A DNA stretch of 16,786 bases from Saccoglossus kowalevskii (GCF_000003605.2 NW_003139317.1:303350-320135), one strand, 5' to 3'; positions 1 through 9,431 are shown, counted from the first letter of the stretch. Made by a program: numbers and translations. The notes: generated by a model from the letters alone, not told the origin.

Positions 1-735
1 AGTATCCTCATAATTATTTTAGTACACTGTATGTCATTGGTGCTATCCATAAACATGAAACTTTCACAGGAATTCAATTTAAACTTAAGCTTACTATTGG
101 TTAGTCCTTTGAGTGTTGTAACTTTTCCGGACAAAATTTTGGTGCAACACTTTCTCTGATTTTATAAATTTTTCTAAAATTTCTGAGAATTTAACATAAT
201 TTCCTATTGGCTAACAAATCTTGATCAAAAATATGGAAAAAGTACGAAAAAATATAATAAAATGCGTGAATAGTGACCAAAATTGACTTTTGCAGTCAAA
301 AGGTTAATATAAAATTAAATGTTAAATTTGTCAAGGAAAACATACACTTCAAAAATTGTTAAAAACTTTCCTTTTTAAACTTTTCACCACCAGACTTTCT
401 CGCCCAAGTTTTTCTGTACTTTTTTCTTATATTCTTCAATATTTCTAGAAATGAACCCTAATTTTGGAGCTAACAGACAAAATTGGCTATTTTGTCCTAG
501 TCTTCTGAAAAAAAGTGCAGACTATAAGTGGGACTCATTTGTGGTAAAAAAGAGGGAACTGGTGGTGAAAAGGTAGCAGTGATGAGCACGTGTTTGAATT
601 GTGCATATACAAATAAGGTATTTTACATGCATTGTATACGTTGCTATGGGATCCATATTGAATACTATGTGGCAATGACCTCTCTTTGAAATTTACTTAC
701 ATCATGTAATGTAATATTGATATGTAAAGTCACAC
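1..735. other. Non-coding stretch, nothing recognised
   Basis: AT-rich sequence with no reading frame of note and no clear repeat. If the gene at 736-2367 ends here, its 3'UTR lies in the upper part of this stretch. I see no canonical minus-strand AATAAA or ATTAAA in it, so the mRNA end cannot be placed. No exon resembling the missing upstream part of UBE3C was recognised. Confidence 0.6.
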
Positions 736-2367
736 TTAGAAGATGTTCTCATATGCTGTCATAATTGCCACCAGGTGAAATGGTTTATCTTCTAAAGTTT
801 TAACTGTCAGAGTATAGTCTTTTGGTGATAGCAACCAAGACATATCAAATGTCAGGATGGTATGATAAGCATAGTGGCTGTGTATTGTACTGGTTCGTAG
901 TTTGTCGTCTATTATTACCTTAGCTTTACCGCATTCAGGACATCCAACCACAGACACGGATATTCGCACAGCAAGCGTTGGGGAGTGTGTAAGTGAAAGG
1001 GAGAAATGAAAGTCGCTCTTAGCGTCAATAGCGGTCCAATATTGTTGGTTCTTGTGGGTGTCGGGTAATGAGTAGTCTGTTAAGTGCCAGCCATTCTGGT
1101 ACTTTGGGCGTAAATTCCAGTGTTCGCTTTGTCTCGGTTTAAGCGTGGTCCAACAGTGTTGATCCTTTAACACTGCATCTAAGTACAGTGGAGGAGGTTT
1201 CGGTTCATTTGTCAGTGGGACTCTTCCAAGTAGTCCTGACTTTTGCTGAATGAAATCTAACATAGACTGTGTCAGATTCGCCAAATGATTTCTGAAAAAT
1301 TGCGTTAAGATTGTGGCCATGATTGCATGTGCAGCGGGGCTTGGTATCTTCTTTCCATCATCTGTTACCGTCACCAGATGATTTGCAACACCAGTTTCTA
1401 ACCAAGGACACACTGCGTCGTTCAGACTTACCGTATTAACATGATAGTACTGCGCCAGATGCTGGCTCCTTTCTGTGTCGCCAGGATTGTAACAGCTTTG
1501 CCGGTGTACTTCTGTGGGCAGTATGAAGTTCAGATACATCAATAGAGTTAAGTTTTTTGAACCAAGAATGGTTTCGGTCAGCTGTTCTTGGTGCATAGCA
1601 TTGATCTTCTTGACGTAGTCGCCAACCACGCTTTCCCACAACACCAAATCGAGCTGGTTGATATCAAGGTGTGTGTGTAGGCAGTGTGAAAGATACTGAC
1701 TGTCTACTCCTGGTAATGCTACATTGTGGATCTCTATTGGTAAAGCTAACATTCTCTGAAGTGATCTCGCCAGCATGTTGTAATAGATACACTCAGCACA
1801 GTGTAGCCCAACTCCACTGGACACTGACCCTCCGATTATACCAATTTTAAACGCTCTTCTCGTTTCTATCACATCTCTCAGCGCCATTTGTAATCTCACC
1901 GGGTTTGTGTATTCCTGTAACGCTTGTTCAACCATGTCATCGTCAATACGAAGCTCTTGATACAGTCTGTTAACGTGCAAATCCTCGTTGTCAATTCTCT
2001 CTTTGATGCTTTCTAATACGGCTTGCAGTTCATCTGTATTTTCATCTTTCTCTGCATTCATATCCAACGTCTGACTCTCCTCGTCATTTTCCTCACTCTG
2101 CTCACTTTCAACAATCGTATTGTCTGTTATCGCTACATTACCTGCTTCTATGACAACCTCAGCAAACTGCACCTGTTGCTCATTGCCTTTTACTTTTTCT
2201 GTTGTCATGTCAACATCAACATCCTCAGCATCAATGTTTGCCTTGGCTATCCACCATGTCGTTATGTTGATGATACCGTAAGTGACTGACATAGTTAGTA
2301 ACAAAACGACCAATAGCATTATACTCTTCCATTTAAAATTCTCTAGCTTGTGCTCGGGATGTTTCAC
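736..2367 (-). CDS. Single-pass membrane protein with SGNH-hydrolase-like domain (large exon; N-terminus probably in another exon)
   Basis: An uninterrupted frame of about 543 codons ends at the stop at 736-738. Residue numbers count from the TTG at 2371-2373. A short basic N-terminus is followed by one hydrophobic segment (about 17-38), then an acidic low-complexity stalk (about 45-130). An SGNH/GDSL-like domain spans about 174-375, with block I GIIGGSVSSG (Ser183), a block II-like NVALPG (218-222), a block III-like LWESVVGDY (245-253) and a block V-like DDGKKIPSPAAH (338-349). A C-terminal region of 400-545 has a CPEC pair (478-481) and looks beta-rich. N-x-S/T sites at 274 and 366 fit a luminal or extracellular position. 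By family knowledge this would be an O-acyl esterase or acyltransferase-like fold, but the substrate is unknown. The frame's first codon is TTG, immediately followed by CAG|GTG preceded by pyrimidines. This reads as a 3' splice site, with the exon starting at 2367. An internal ATG at 2317-2319 is the other possible start. The frame is visibly less AT-rich than its flanks. Confidence 0.8.
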   Translation of the reverse strand: MKHPEHKLENFKWKSIMLLVVLLLTMSVTYGIINITTWWIAKANIDAEDVDVDMTTEKVKGNEQQVQFAEVVIEAGNVAITDNTIVESEQSEENDEESQTLDMNAEKDENTDELQAVLESIKERIDNEDLHVNRLYQELRIDDDMVEQALQEYTNPVRLQMALRDVIETRRAFKIGIIGGSVSSGVGLHCAECIYYNMLARSLQRMLALPIEIHNVALPGVDSQYLSHCLHTHLDINQLDLVLWESVVGDYVKKINAMHQEQLTETILGSKNLTLLMYLNFILPTEVHRQSCYNPGDTERSQHLAQYYHVNTVSLNDAVCPWLETGVANHLVTVTDDGKKIPSPAAHAIMATILTQFFRNHLANLTQSMLDFIQQKSGLLGRVPLTNEPKPPPLYLDAVLKDQHCWTTLKPRQSEHWNLRPKYQNGWHLTDYSLPDTHKNQQYWTAIDAKSDFHFSLSLTHSPTLAVRISVSVVGCPECGKAKVIIDDKLRTSTIHSHYAYHTILTFDMSWLLSPKDYTLTVKTLEDKPFHLVAIMTAYENIF

Positions 2368-2373
2368 CTGCAA

Positions 2374-4647
2374 GTCGGAATATGCAAATGATATTAAAGG
2401 GTCATCAACTGCTTATTTTGTCATGTTTTGGGATTTTTTAATCATATAATACTAAGTTGAATTTAAATAATAAAACCAAAGAAAACTGAGATCAAAATTA
2501 AAAAAAAAAATACCTGCTTGTCTGTACAAAAATAAATGTATGAAAGTTTTACATGTTGTAGATATGATCACTATACTGCTTTGTGCATACTTTGCGGTGT
2601 TTCTCATATTAACCTTCACAATGTAACAAATTACTGGTCTGTTCAGTATTATATATATAAAGAAAACTGTGTATTGTGACTGTTTTTGCTCTTGAAAAAA
2701 CTGATAAATTCCAGTCAAAATCATGTTATGTCTTTTGAACAACCTCTCCAAAAAATAAAGCCACTGATTTTCACCCCTGAAAATGTGAGTTTAGTCTCCT
2801 CTTCTAGTTCTGTCTTTGGTTTTATGACAAATCTAATGAGAAGCGACGTAGACAGTTTTTTTGGACTGATGGTTGATAAGCAGATATAAAACAGGTGTAA
2901 AAAGTGGTTGTATAGCGTTCAATATTAATAATAAAAAAAATTGATCTTACTGTGTGGTCTTGTATCATCGTGATACTTGAACTCGCAATAGTTTGCTGTG
3001 ACAATTCAATCAAGTATTTAAGCGCAGAAAAATAATTCTATAGCAAATATTTTGTCTGAAAGGTCTTCCCTGTAATTACATGTAAATTGCTCATTATTTT
3101 GTAATTACAGTGTTCTATCCAATAAACACGATCTCATTAATAACAGGTGGTGTTAATGTCCTCAACATTTTCATCATGGACTATTTGCATATTTAAATCC
3201 ACCGTCTAAATTACTGTGTGATTGGGAAGTACAATTCAACTGTTCGTATTGCGTTTGGTGTCAAAATAAAGTAACAACACTTGCATATTGAAAGTCTTAC
3301 TGGGGGTGGCGGTGCTCAAATTTGAAATGAAATTTTCTACTTTTGACCAATGTTTTCAAATTTAGAAAGCTCATACATGCTGGATTTATATACTGTAAAA
3401 TACTTTATTTTCGCTTGGAAATAATTTTCGCTATTTTCCCTGAAATACAGTGAATATACCTTTTTCCCTATATTTTACATTCAACTTGTCAAAAATAGGT
3501 GAAAATAAAATCCATACAAAACACACAAAAAGGCTTTTCAGCTAAAATAAAGTATTTTACAGTATTGAGTTTCCACATTTCACGCAATTCTTTTGCTGAA
3601 AACAGACTTTATTATTACAAATCTAAATCCATACATCCCATTTGAAAATAGTCGTATTCAAAAGTATCAGCTTATTAGGATTAAAAGTGCTAAAGTCAAA
3701 ACAAACGCTGCTGGCAATGTTTCTAGGAATATTTTTTGATTAGTTAGTGTTTGCGTCCACTGTATTAAAATACCTATATTATTAATGCTCTATGTTAGGT
3801 GACCCTGTTGTGAGATAATATTTCACCTCAAATCTCAGTGTCTCCATGTATAATGTGCGTGTGTAACAATAGATTGAACTGATGTATGTAAAAATTCATC
3901 CATTTATAGTTTTCTCATCAGGCTAAGTGGGGTACAAATGTTCCATCAATTTAGAAAGAACGAGACAATTACCCATCCATGTGAAACTAGAGACAGAAAT
4001 GAAATATTTTATTCCTCATATAGTGGGGCCAGTGTACTTAAATGTTTATTATGTTTGAATTTTATTCAACACTAATCACATATGTTCTTTCATTTTTGTG
4101 AGACAATTTGTCTCAGAGTAAAAACCAGGGACAATAAATTAAACCATGAGGTGAATGTTTCTTTACCACACTGGCTGAGTGCTTACTTTGCGGTATCCTC
4201 ATGATAACCTTATTATTCCACATCCTTCCTCTGCTTGTAATAATTTAATGAGATAACAGCGATGAAGTGGCAATGAAAAACGTTTCGCACTGTGACAGGA
4301 CAGGATAAATAGAATTATGTTTACCGGGATAGTTACAGGATTCAGCTTCCATACTTGCTGATAGCACTTTGCATCTGTGTAATCAAAAGACAGTGTATTA
4401 ATGTGACGCACAACATTACCAAATAAGGAAGACATTCAATTGCATTCATAACACTCGAACACGTCTATTTGACGTTTTAGGGATGGATAATTTCTGCTGT
4501 TTACGGTTTCAGATAATAATGAAATAATAATGGATCAACAAAATATGTTCAATAATACAACTTTGAATATCTGTACATTTCAACTATATTCTGTGAATGC
4601 ATTACATGCCTGATTTCTCAATACTGTATGCATTTGTTATCTCACAG
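2374..4647. other. Non-coding stretch between the minus-strand exon and the first UBE3C exon
   Basis: No exon was recognised here apart from the inverted-repeat element at 3390-3565. The stretch must hold the 3' part of the UBE3C intron that ends at 4647. It probably also holds the 5' exon and promoter of the minus-strand SGNH-like gene. I searched for the conserved HECT residues that should precede the 4648 exon (an LASLDP..Y-type segment) and did not find them. In-frame minus-strand sequence just upstream of 2373 reaches a TAA without meeting an ATG. Confidence 0.55.
3390..3565. mobile_element. MITE-like element with perfect 22-bp terminal inverted repeats
   Basis: The left end at 3390-3411 begins ATACTGTAAAATAC. 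Its exact reverse complement is at 3544-3565, giving 22 of 22 matched bases around about 130 bp of non-coding AT-rich sequence. If the element is CTG...CAG (3393-3562), it is flanked by TA on both sides, as expected for a Tc1/mariner-type insertion. It has no coding capacity. The superfamily assignment rests only on the TA dinucleotide and is weak. Confidence 0.75.
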
Positions 4648-4738
4648 GAATTTACTATTTTTGAAGAATTATGACGGTGATGTGAGTGACCTTGATCTAG
4701 ATTTTACCGTAATGGACAATGATTTAGGGGAGACTAAG
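4648..4738 (+). CDS. UBE3C: UBE3C HECT E3 ubiquitin ligase, first exon in the window
   Basis: The exon follows the acceptor CTCACAG and ends before the donor GTATGT. Base 4648 completes a codon begun in an exon outside the window. The frame then reads NLLFLKNYDGDV through DNDLGETK and ends on a codon boundary. This matches the part of the HECT N-lobe in animal UBE3C (human: NLLFLK...DLGEAQ, from memory). UBE3C is a proteasome-associated ubiquitin ligase that extends ubiquitin chains. It receives ubiquitin from an E2 on the catalytic cysteine encoded by the last exon. The preceding exon, coding the rest of the N-lobe and the E2-binding part, was not found between here and base 1. Confidence 0.95.
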
Positions 4739-4820
4739 GTATGTTGAAAACACAAACCTTACCAGGGATATTAATGCAATGCAGTATTCACAGCTTTCTC
4801 AGTGTGCTAAATTGAGCATA

Positions 4821-4870
4821 GTGTTAACAGTGAGGGTATGGTGATCACAGTGAGAGTATGGTGTTCACAG
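4821..4870. repeat. 20-bp tandem repeat, 2.5 copies
   Basis: Units GTGTTAACAGTGAGGGTATG (4821-4840) and GTGATCACAGTGAGAGTATG (4841-4860) differ at three positions. They are followed by a partial third unit GTGTTCACAG. The repeat lies in the short UBE3C intron 4739-4965, clear of both splice sites. Confidence 0.85.
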
Positions 4871-4965
4871 TTTTATGAAAATGTACTTATGTACGATATT
4901 TATTAAATGTGCCTTTGATTGGTTAAGTGATTTGAGTTCAATCTAGTAACATTTCTTTTTCGTAG

Positions 4966-5064
4966 GTGCATGAGTTAAAGCTTGGTGGCAGAGAAATTCC
5001 AGTTACTATCAACAATAGAATAGAATACATCCACCTGATTGCTGATTACAGGCTTAATAAACAG
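4966..5064 (+). CDS. UBE3C: UBE3C HECT domain, second exon in the window
   Basis: The exon follows the acceptor TTTTTCGTAG and ends before the donor GTATGT. It is 99 nt, exactly 33 codons, phase 0 on both sides. It reads VHELKLGGREIPVT, then NNRIEYIHLIADYRLNKQ. This is the conserved HECT segment containing the family signature for the N-lobe (V.EL...G..I.VT..N...Y). Confidence 0.95.
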
Positions 5065-5231
5065 GTATGTGATAATACAGTGCAACGTGACACATGTAGT
5101 ACTCAGATTTGCAGATATAGATCTGTAGGCTAATTTTAATACGAAAGTAGTACCATAAATTGAGATTATTGGCAAGCCATTGGAAATTTATATGACAGAA
5201 ATACAGTTGCACATCTCTGTATATATCGCTG

Positions 5232-5333
5232 TTCAGTGGTGTGTTTTTTGTCAGATCCGTCCTCACTGTATTTCTTTCAGTGGTGGTAAATTTATTGTGT
5301 TTTTCAGATCCGTCCTCACTGTATTGCCTTCAG
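5232..5333 (+). repeat. Partial tandem duplication of a UBE3C splice acceptor
   Basis: A 21-base identity covers CAG plus the first 18 coding bases of the exon. It occurs at 5252-5272 and again at 5305-5325, 53 bp apart. A TTCAGTGGT motif precedes each copy (5232-5240 and 5276-5284), and a TTCAG ends each. The downstream copy is the functional acceptor because only it keeps the HECT frame. Confidence 0.9.
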
Positions 5334-5464
5334 AGAAGGTCTGTCTAACGTTATAAATCTTGATTGGTTAAGAATGTTCGACTATCATGAAATTCAGACG
5401 TTGATATCTGGTGCTGCTATTCCTGTTGATTTAGATGATTTAAGACAACATACCAATTATTCAG
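5308..5464 (+). CDS. UBE3C: UBE3C HECT domain, third exon in the window
   Basis: The exon follows the acceptor TTTTTCAG and ends in phase 1 (base 5464, a G) before the donor GTAATA. It is 157 nt. It reads IRPHCIAFREGLSNVI, then LDWLRMFDYHEIQTLISG and DLDDLRQHTNYS. This spans the end of the HECT N-lobe, with the hallmark F..G......W...F...E...L..G pattern. The split codon is completed as Gly by the exon at 8250. An upstream duplicate of the acceptor at 5252-5254 would shift the frame if used. Confidence 0.95.
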
Positions 5465-6591
5465 GTAATATTTCCTGTCTTTTTTTTTTTTTCCCAGTAA
5501 ACTGCTGTCGATATTTTTTGCGGGGCAAGAAATAATGAAAAACTATAAAAAAAAATAATGAAAGGAATATTAAACAGCTAATTTTCATATACATTCACTG
5601 AGAAATATAACTTAGTAATGCAGTACAAAATCTGGTCACTGATTTGATCACTCTAGCAGTGTAATGGCATGGGAGCACCTTACAGTACAGTTCTCGCGAA
5701 AGCTTTGGCTTTTGTGGCATCAAGCTGTGTTCGCCTCGCTTATTCTGTGGCATCATCATGGCCTCAGCTTCGCAGTCTCATGGCATCAACATGGCATCAG
5801 CTTCAAAGTATTGCGACATGAGTATGACCTCATTATTTTCACACGGAAAGTGAGGCAGTAGAGACAAACACATGTACAGAAGTTCGATATGTAATCGATT
5901 TGAAATTCAAGGCGGTAAGGGGAATAAAATAATATGACCAAGAGTAAAATGACATTGTAAAAAGATATCTTGTTTAATTATTTAATGTTGCGAGTATTGG
6001 GTACCAAAATCTTTGTGAAGTACATTGCAATCTGCAAGGTGACAAGTGTCATATTGACTGCAAGGAAAATCGTGATAAATTTAAATCACACGATGCAATC
6101 GTCGTTCGGATACAACGCAATTTGCTATACGAAATGAAACTGTTCTTGTTATAAAATTACCTTATTTTCATTCATTTTATTTGCTGGTAAAAGAACAGAT
6201 TCAGATTCCTCATTTCGGTGGTATTTTTCTGTGTTTCGTTTAGTTTTAGCCGAGTCCGACCCCATGCCCGGACTACTAATACATGCAAAACACATGTACG
6301 ACGCCTGGTGCGGCGGCGTTGTCGGGTGGTGGAGTCGGTCTGGTAAAATTTTTCATCCAATTTTCAAAATTAAGTCACGATCAGTGACCTAATCTCGACC
6401 TATACGTACTTTAAAAGTATTCTCACAAAAAATATTTTCGAATAAAAACGAGCCACATGCCCTGTAAAAAATTGAATAGCACTTGACATGCAGAAATATT
6501 TTATTGGGCTTCAGAAAAAAACGTGTCCAGTGGTGACCAGTCGATGAACAATTTGAAACTCATGATACACACGGAAGTCATTTGATACTGA

Positions 6592-6607
6592 ATACATGTA
6601 CATGTAT
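6592..6607. repeat. Perfect 16-bp palindrome
   Basis: ATACATGTACATGTAT is fully self-complementary. It lies in the interior of the intronic element. No function is claimed. Confidence 0.9.
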
Positions 6608-7810
6608 CATCGACCCCAATCTGGTTTACCTTATTTCCCAACTTGCAAAACTGATTTGTATCTCGGCCCATTTTTTTTTCTCTTTTTTTTGAGCTGAGGT
6701 CAAATCCCGGCCGTTTGTCAAAATATACCGATGTTTTTTAGTGAATAATTGTGAAGCCTGTCGCAGCACAAACAAACTGTGAATAGGCGCAGGAGATTGG
6801 ATGGTACGTCAACCCTTAAAGTAGCGTCAAATTTGCTTTGACAACATTATTGATTGGCTGAGAGTCACCTGATCGGAGCACACAACCTGGGTCACAGAAC
6901 CATATTTGTCCGTATTATTAACGGGACTTTGCGAGAGAACCACATCCACCCTTTCAACCATTTTTAGCGTGGAAGTTGCCAACAAATGTCGAAAAACTCG
7001 TGAATTTTATGGATTTGAATAAAATAAAGCTAGCGATTGGTAAGACTGGTTAATAATATATCCCCCGATGCTCTTCGATTTTTTTAAATTTTATTTCAAG
7101 GTGAGAAATGGATAATTTGAAGTTCTATCGATTTCAAGGCGACTGTTTCACCGCGACAACTCTATGCCGTGTTGTAGTTTCGCGAGGTAAAACAAAAATA
7201 TAATAAATAGTACTTGTTTAATTATTTGGTTTTACAGCCCGTAAATTACGGGACATGATCCCCATGAATTACGATAAATAAATGCTGATTGTGTTGAATG
7301 ACGGACGTCGGGACCGTTTGGAGAAACCAACGGAGATATTCCAAACAAATTATTGGGACACGGTCGGTAGACATTTCAAACAAATGAAATTATTAACGAA
7401 AGACGAGATTTTTCCAGATATTTACGAACATACTGTCATACTAAATATATGCAAAATTGACAAATACAAAGAGATATTAGGTTTTATTTTAGCCTTTGAA
7501 ATATTTTCATTCACTCAGTCCATGCGTGGGACTTCTATTTAGCTTCATGGTCCTTCGGCTTGTCTTCTCCTTGGGGGAAATAACAATAATTATACAAATC
7601 GACACAGTCAGGAAAAGAAACCCAGACAACCATGTCGTACTTCTGTTGAAATACATTTTGTAGCAGTGCGTCACGTCAGAATAAGTTGTTTAAAATAAAA
7701 TAGTCAATCCCAGCCAAATCTCGGTCAAAGGGTCAGATTGCGTGCATATAATTATAGATAGTTAAAACAAAAAGTATTTGAACTTTTGACGGTTGTTCAA
7801 CATCTATGCA

Positions 7811-7831
7811 CGGTTACTAAACTAGTAACCG
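7811..7831. repeat. Hairpin-forming inverted repeat
   Basis: CGGTTACT (7811-7818) pairs with AGTAACCG (7824-7831) across a 5-base loop, near the start of the right arm of the intronic element. Confidence 0.85.
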
Positions 7832-8166
7832 TAGTCCGAATTTTTGCACAGTCGAAAATAAAGCGGAAATTCAACAAGCGGTCGCAAAAGCGAGCGATTG
7901 AAAAGCGAAGCGGGCGAGAGGTTGGGCGAAATGAGTTCTGTACTTCTTTGTTTGATGAAGCGATGCTGATGCCACATTGTCGCCATAATGAGGCCACAAT
8001 GAAGCGAAGCGATGACTGCCTCAACTTTTTATGTCGCGACATTGAAGCGACGCTGAAGCCACAACAATGCCATAATGATGCGATGCTGAAGCGAAGCTGA
8101 CGCTGAAGTGAAGCCAAAGCTTCCGCGAGAACTGTACTGTACCTAGGAAATAAGTAACATGTTTTG

Positions 8167-8209
8167 TGATTGGCTAGCTGGTTAATTGCCTGGATTGAGT
8201 AGCCAATCA
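8167..8209. repeat. 10-bp inverted repeat just outside the intronic element
   Basis: TGATTGGCTA (8167-8176) and its exact complement TAGCCAATCA (8200-8209) are separated by 23 bases, 40 bp before the splice acceptor of the next exon. Each arm contains a CCAAT core. It could be chance, a small stem, or part of an older insertion. Confidence 0.7.
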
Positions 8210-8249
8210 AGTTAAGTCTTAAGTTAGTTTATAATATTTGTACCTGCAG

Positions 8250-8380
8250 GTGGTTATACAAGTGAACATGAAGTCATACAGGCATTCTGGAGTGTTGTAG
8301 AAAACTTTAACGATAGACAAAAACGTCAGCTTCTCAAGTTTGTAACAAGTTGTTCAAGACCACCACTATTAGGCTTCAAG
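8250..8380 (+). CDS. UBE3C: UBE3C HECT domain, fourth exon in the window (start of C-lobe)
   Basis: The exon follows the acceptor TACCTGCAG and ends before the donor GTAATT. It is 131 nt. Its first two bases complete the Gly codon split from 5464. It reads GYTSEHEVIQAFWSVVENF, then QLLKFVTSCSRPPLLGFK. The F.....F..G.. segment and the VTS.S.PP..GF motif mark the hinge and the start of the HECT C-lobe, which swings to pass ubiquitin from the E2. Confidence 0.96.
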
Positions 8381-8645
8381 GTAATTACATCCTGGGTTTT
8401 CAGTGTCATGTGATGCTAAATATGGTTGGCATGGTAACTAATACATGTACGCCACCAATCTCATACAAGATGGCTGCTGATTGGTTGGCTGTTTTAGTCT
8501 GACTCTTTTTCCATCAAGTTTGACTAATGTAGCATTGTTTTAACCATTAAGCTTAGAAGCATACTTGGATTATGAAAATGATCCTCCACATGATCACATA
8601 CATCTTCAATATTTGATTATTTATTTGACCTTAATTTCTTCACAG

Positions 8646-8816
8646 GATCTGCATCCAGCTTTCTGTATTCATTACGGAGGTTCAGACGCAGACCGATTAC
8701 CGTCAGCCAGTACGTGCATGAATTTACTCAAACTACCAGCATTTACCGATAAACAGACACTAAGTGAGAAATTATTGTATGCTATTGAGAGCGGTGCTGG
8801 ATTTGAACTTAGTTAA
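8646..8816 (+). CDS. UBE3C: UBE3C HECT domain, last coding exon with the catalytic cysteine
   Basis: The exon follows the acceptor TTCTTCACAG. It is 57 codons including the TAA stop at 8814-8816. It reads [12 protein letters not shown], then [14 protein letters not shown], and ends ESGAGFELS. The Cys codon at 8715-8717, in the STCMN motif, aligns with the thioester-forming cysteine of HECT ligases. The conserved terminal acidic/hydrophobic tail needed for HECT activity is intact. The five exons together give about 215 residues without a frameshift or stop, so this is a functional-looking gene and not a retrocopy. Confidence 0.97.
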   Translation, partial: DLHPAFCIHYGGSDADRLPSASTCMNLLKLPAFTDKQTLSEKLLYAIESGAGFELS

Positions 8817-8998
8817 TCTACCCGGGTTATATTACACCTGATTCAATTGGTGCTCTGGAAGCTGTGTATCTGCTGTGACATTGACATTGACTTTTAAACA
8901 TGGCTGAACATTGGATTACAATTCACACATGGTTTTTGAAATGTCAACATCTGATGTTAAGTTTTTCTGTGAAAAGATTCACCATGGACGAAAATTTA

Positions 8999-9004
8999 AT
9001 TAAA
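8999..9004 (+). terminator. Proximal poly(A) signal ATTAAA
   Basis: ATTAAA lies 183 nt after the UBE3C stop. It is followed by an A-rich stretch and then a strongly GU-rich element at about 9041-9058 (TTGTATGTGTTTTGTG), the usual downstream partner. This is the best-formed 3' end in the region. Confidence 0.55.
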
Positions 9005-9258
9005 CAAATGAAAAAAAAAAATGAAAAAAATGAAGTGCACTTGTATGTGTTTTGTGAGGAACACGTGTGCTAATCTGTCAATAATGAAAATGTGTCTATG
9101 ATCAAACTGAGTCGTATATTTCAAGCATACAATGAAAAGCAATTTTTGGTTTATGTGCTCTTGTATTGGAAGTGAATTTCTAATAGAGTAAATATGGTAA
9201 GAATGGTATGTTATGGGCTCATACTATCTTAACTATCACATGGGAAATACAACATATT

Positions 9259-9431
9259 ATTGAACATTACATTATGTTGCCCACCCTGTGTTTATATTTT
9301 ATTTTGACTGGTACACACTGGTATACTGTAAAACACTTTGACATTGAACATTACATTATGTTGCCCACCCTGTGTTTATATTTTATTTTGACTGGTACAC
9401 ACTGGTATACTGTAAAACACTTTGACATTGA
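9259..9431. repeat. Perfect 84-bp tandem duplication (2.06 copies)
   Basis: Bases 9259-9342 and 9343-9426 are identical, and five more bases continue the match. No substitutions between the copies means a recent duplication or an assembly artefact. The unit contains the inverted-repeat end ATACTGTAAAAC of the element at 9407-9613. The period is a multiple of three, which keeps an accidental reading frame open across both copies. Confidence 0.95.

Larger units (their letters stand above)
5681..8141. mobile_element. Foldback-type, apparently non-autonomous DNA transposon (2.46 kb) inside a UBE3C intron
   Basis: The first 31 bases (5681-5711, beginning TACAGTACAGTTCTCGCG) match the reverse complement of 8111-8141 at 30 of 31 positions. 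Further in, both arms carry degenerate subrepeats of the type TGGCATCAGCTTC. They also share the same-order landmarks GCGACAT (5813-5819; reverse complement 8031-8037) and GAGGCAGT (5852-5859; reverse complement 8015-8022). The imperfect arms are thus about 180 and 130 bp. CCT sits directly outside both ends (5678-5680 and 8142-8144), a possible 3-bp target duplication. No transposase-like frame is seen. Long arms with subterminal repeats recall CACTA/EnSpm or foldback elements, but the termini are not CACTA and I do not assign a family. Confidence 0.75.
5465..8249 (+). other. UBE3C intron filled by a foldback-type element
   Basis: This is a 2,785-bp intron with donor GTAATA and acceptor TACCTGCAG, much longer than its neighbours in the window (227, 243 and 265 bp). 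Most of the excess length is the inverted-repeat element at 5681-8141. Removing that element and one copy of its possible target duplication would leave about 320 bp, similar to the other introns. Short reading frames inside it (for example 7282-7542) match nothing I recognise. Confidence 0.8.

Noticed and set aside
7797-8210. Overlapping frames of 137 codons (minus) and 104 codons (plus)
   Set aside because: They run through the subrepeats of the right arm of the foldback element, which lack stops on both strands. No domain is recognisable.
8565-8816. 83-codon frame beginning before the last UBE3C exon
   Set aside because: Its first 27 codons are intron. The real exon starts at 8646 after TTCTTCACAG, as the HECT frame requires.
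9005-9032. A-rich run as a retrogene or LINE poly(A) tail
   Set aside because: It is interrupted by TG and follows an intact multi-exon gene. There is no processed copy or target duplication around it.
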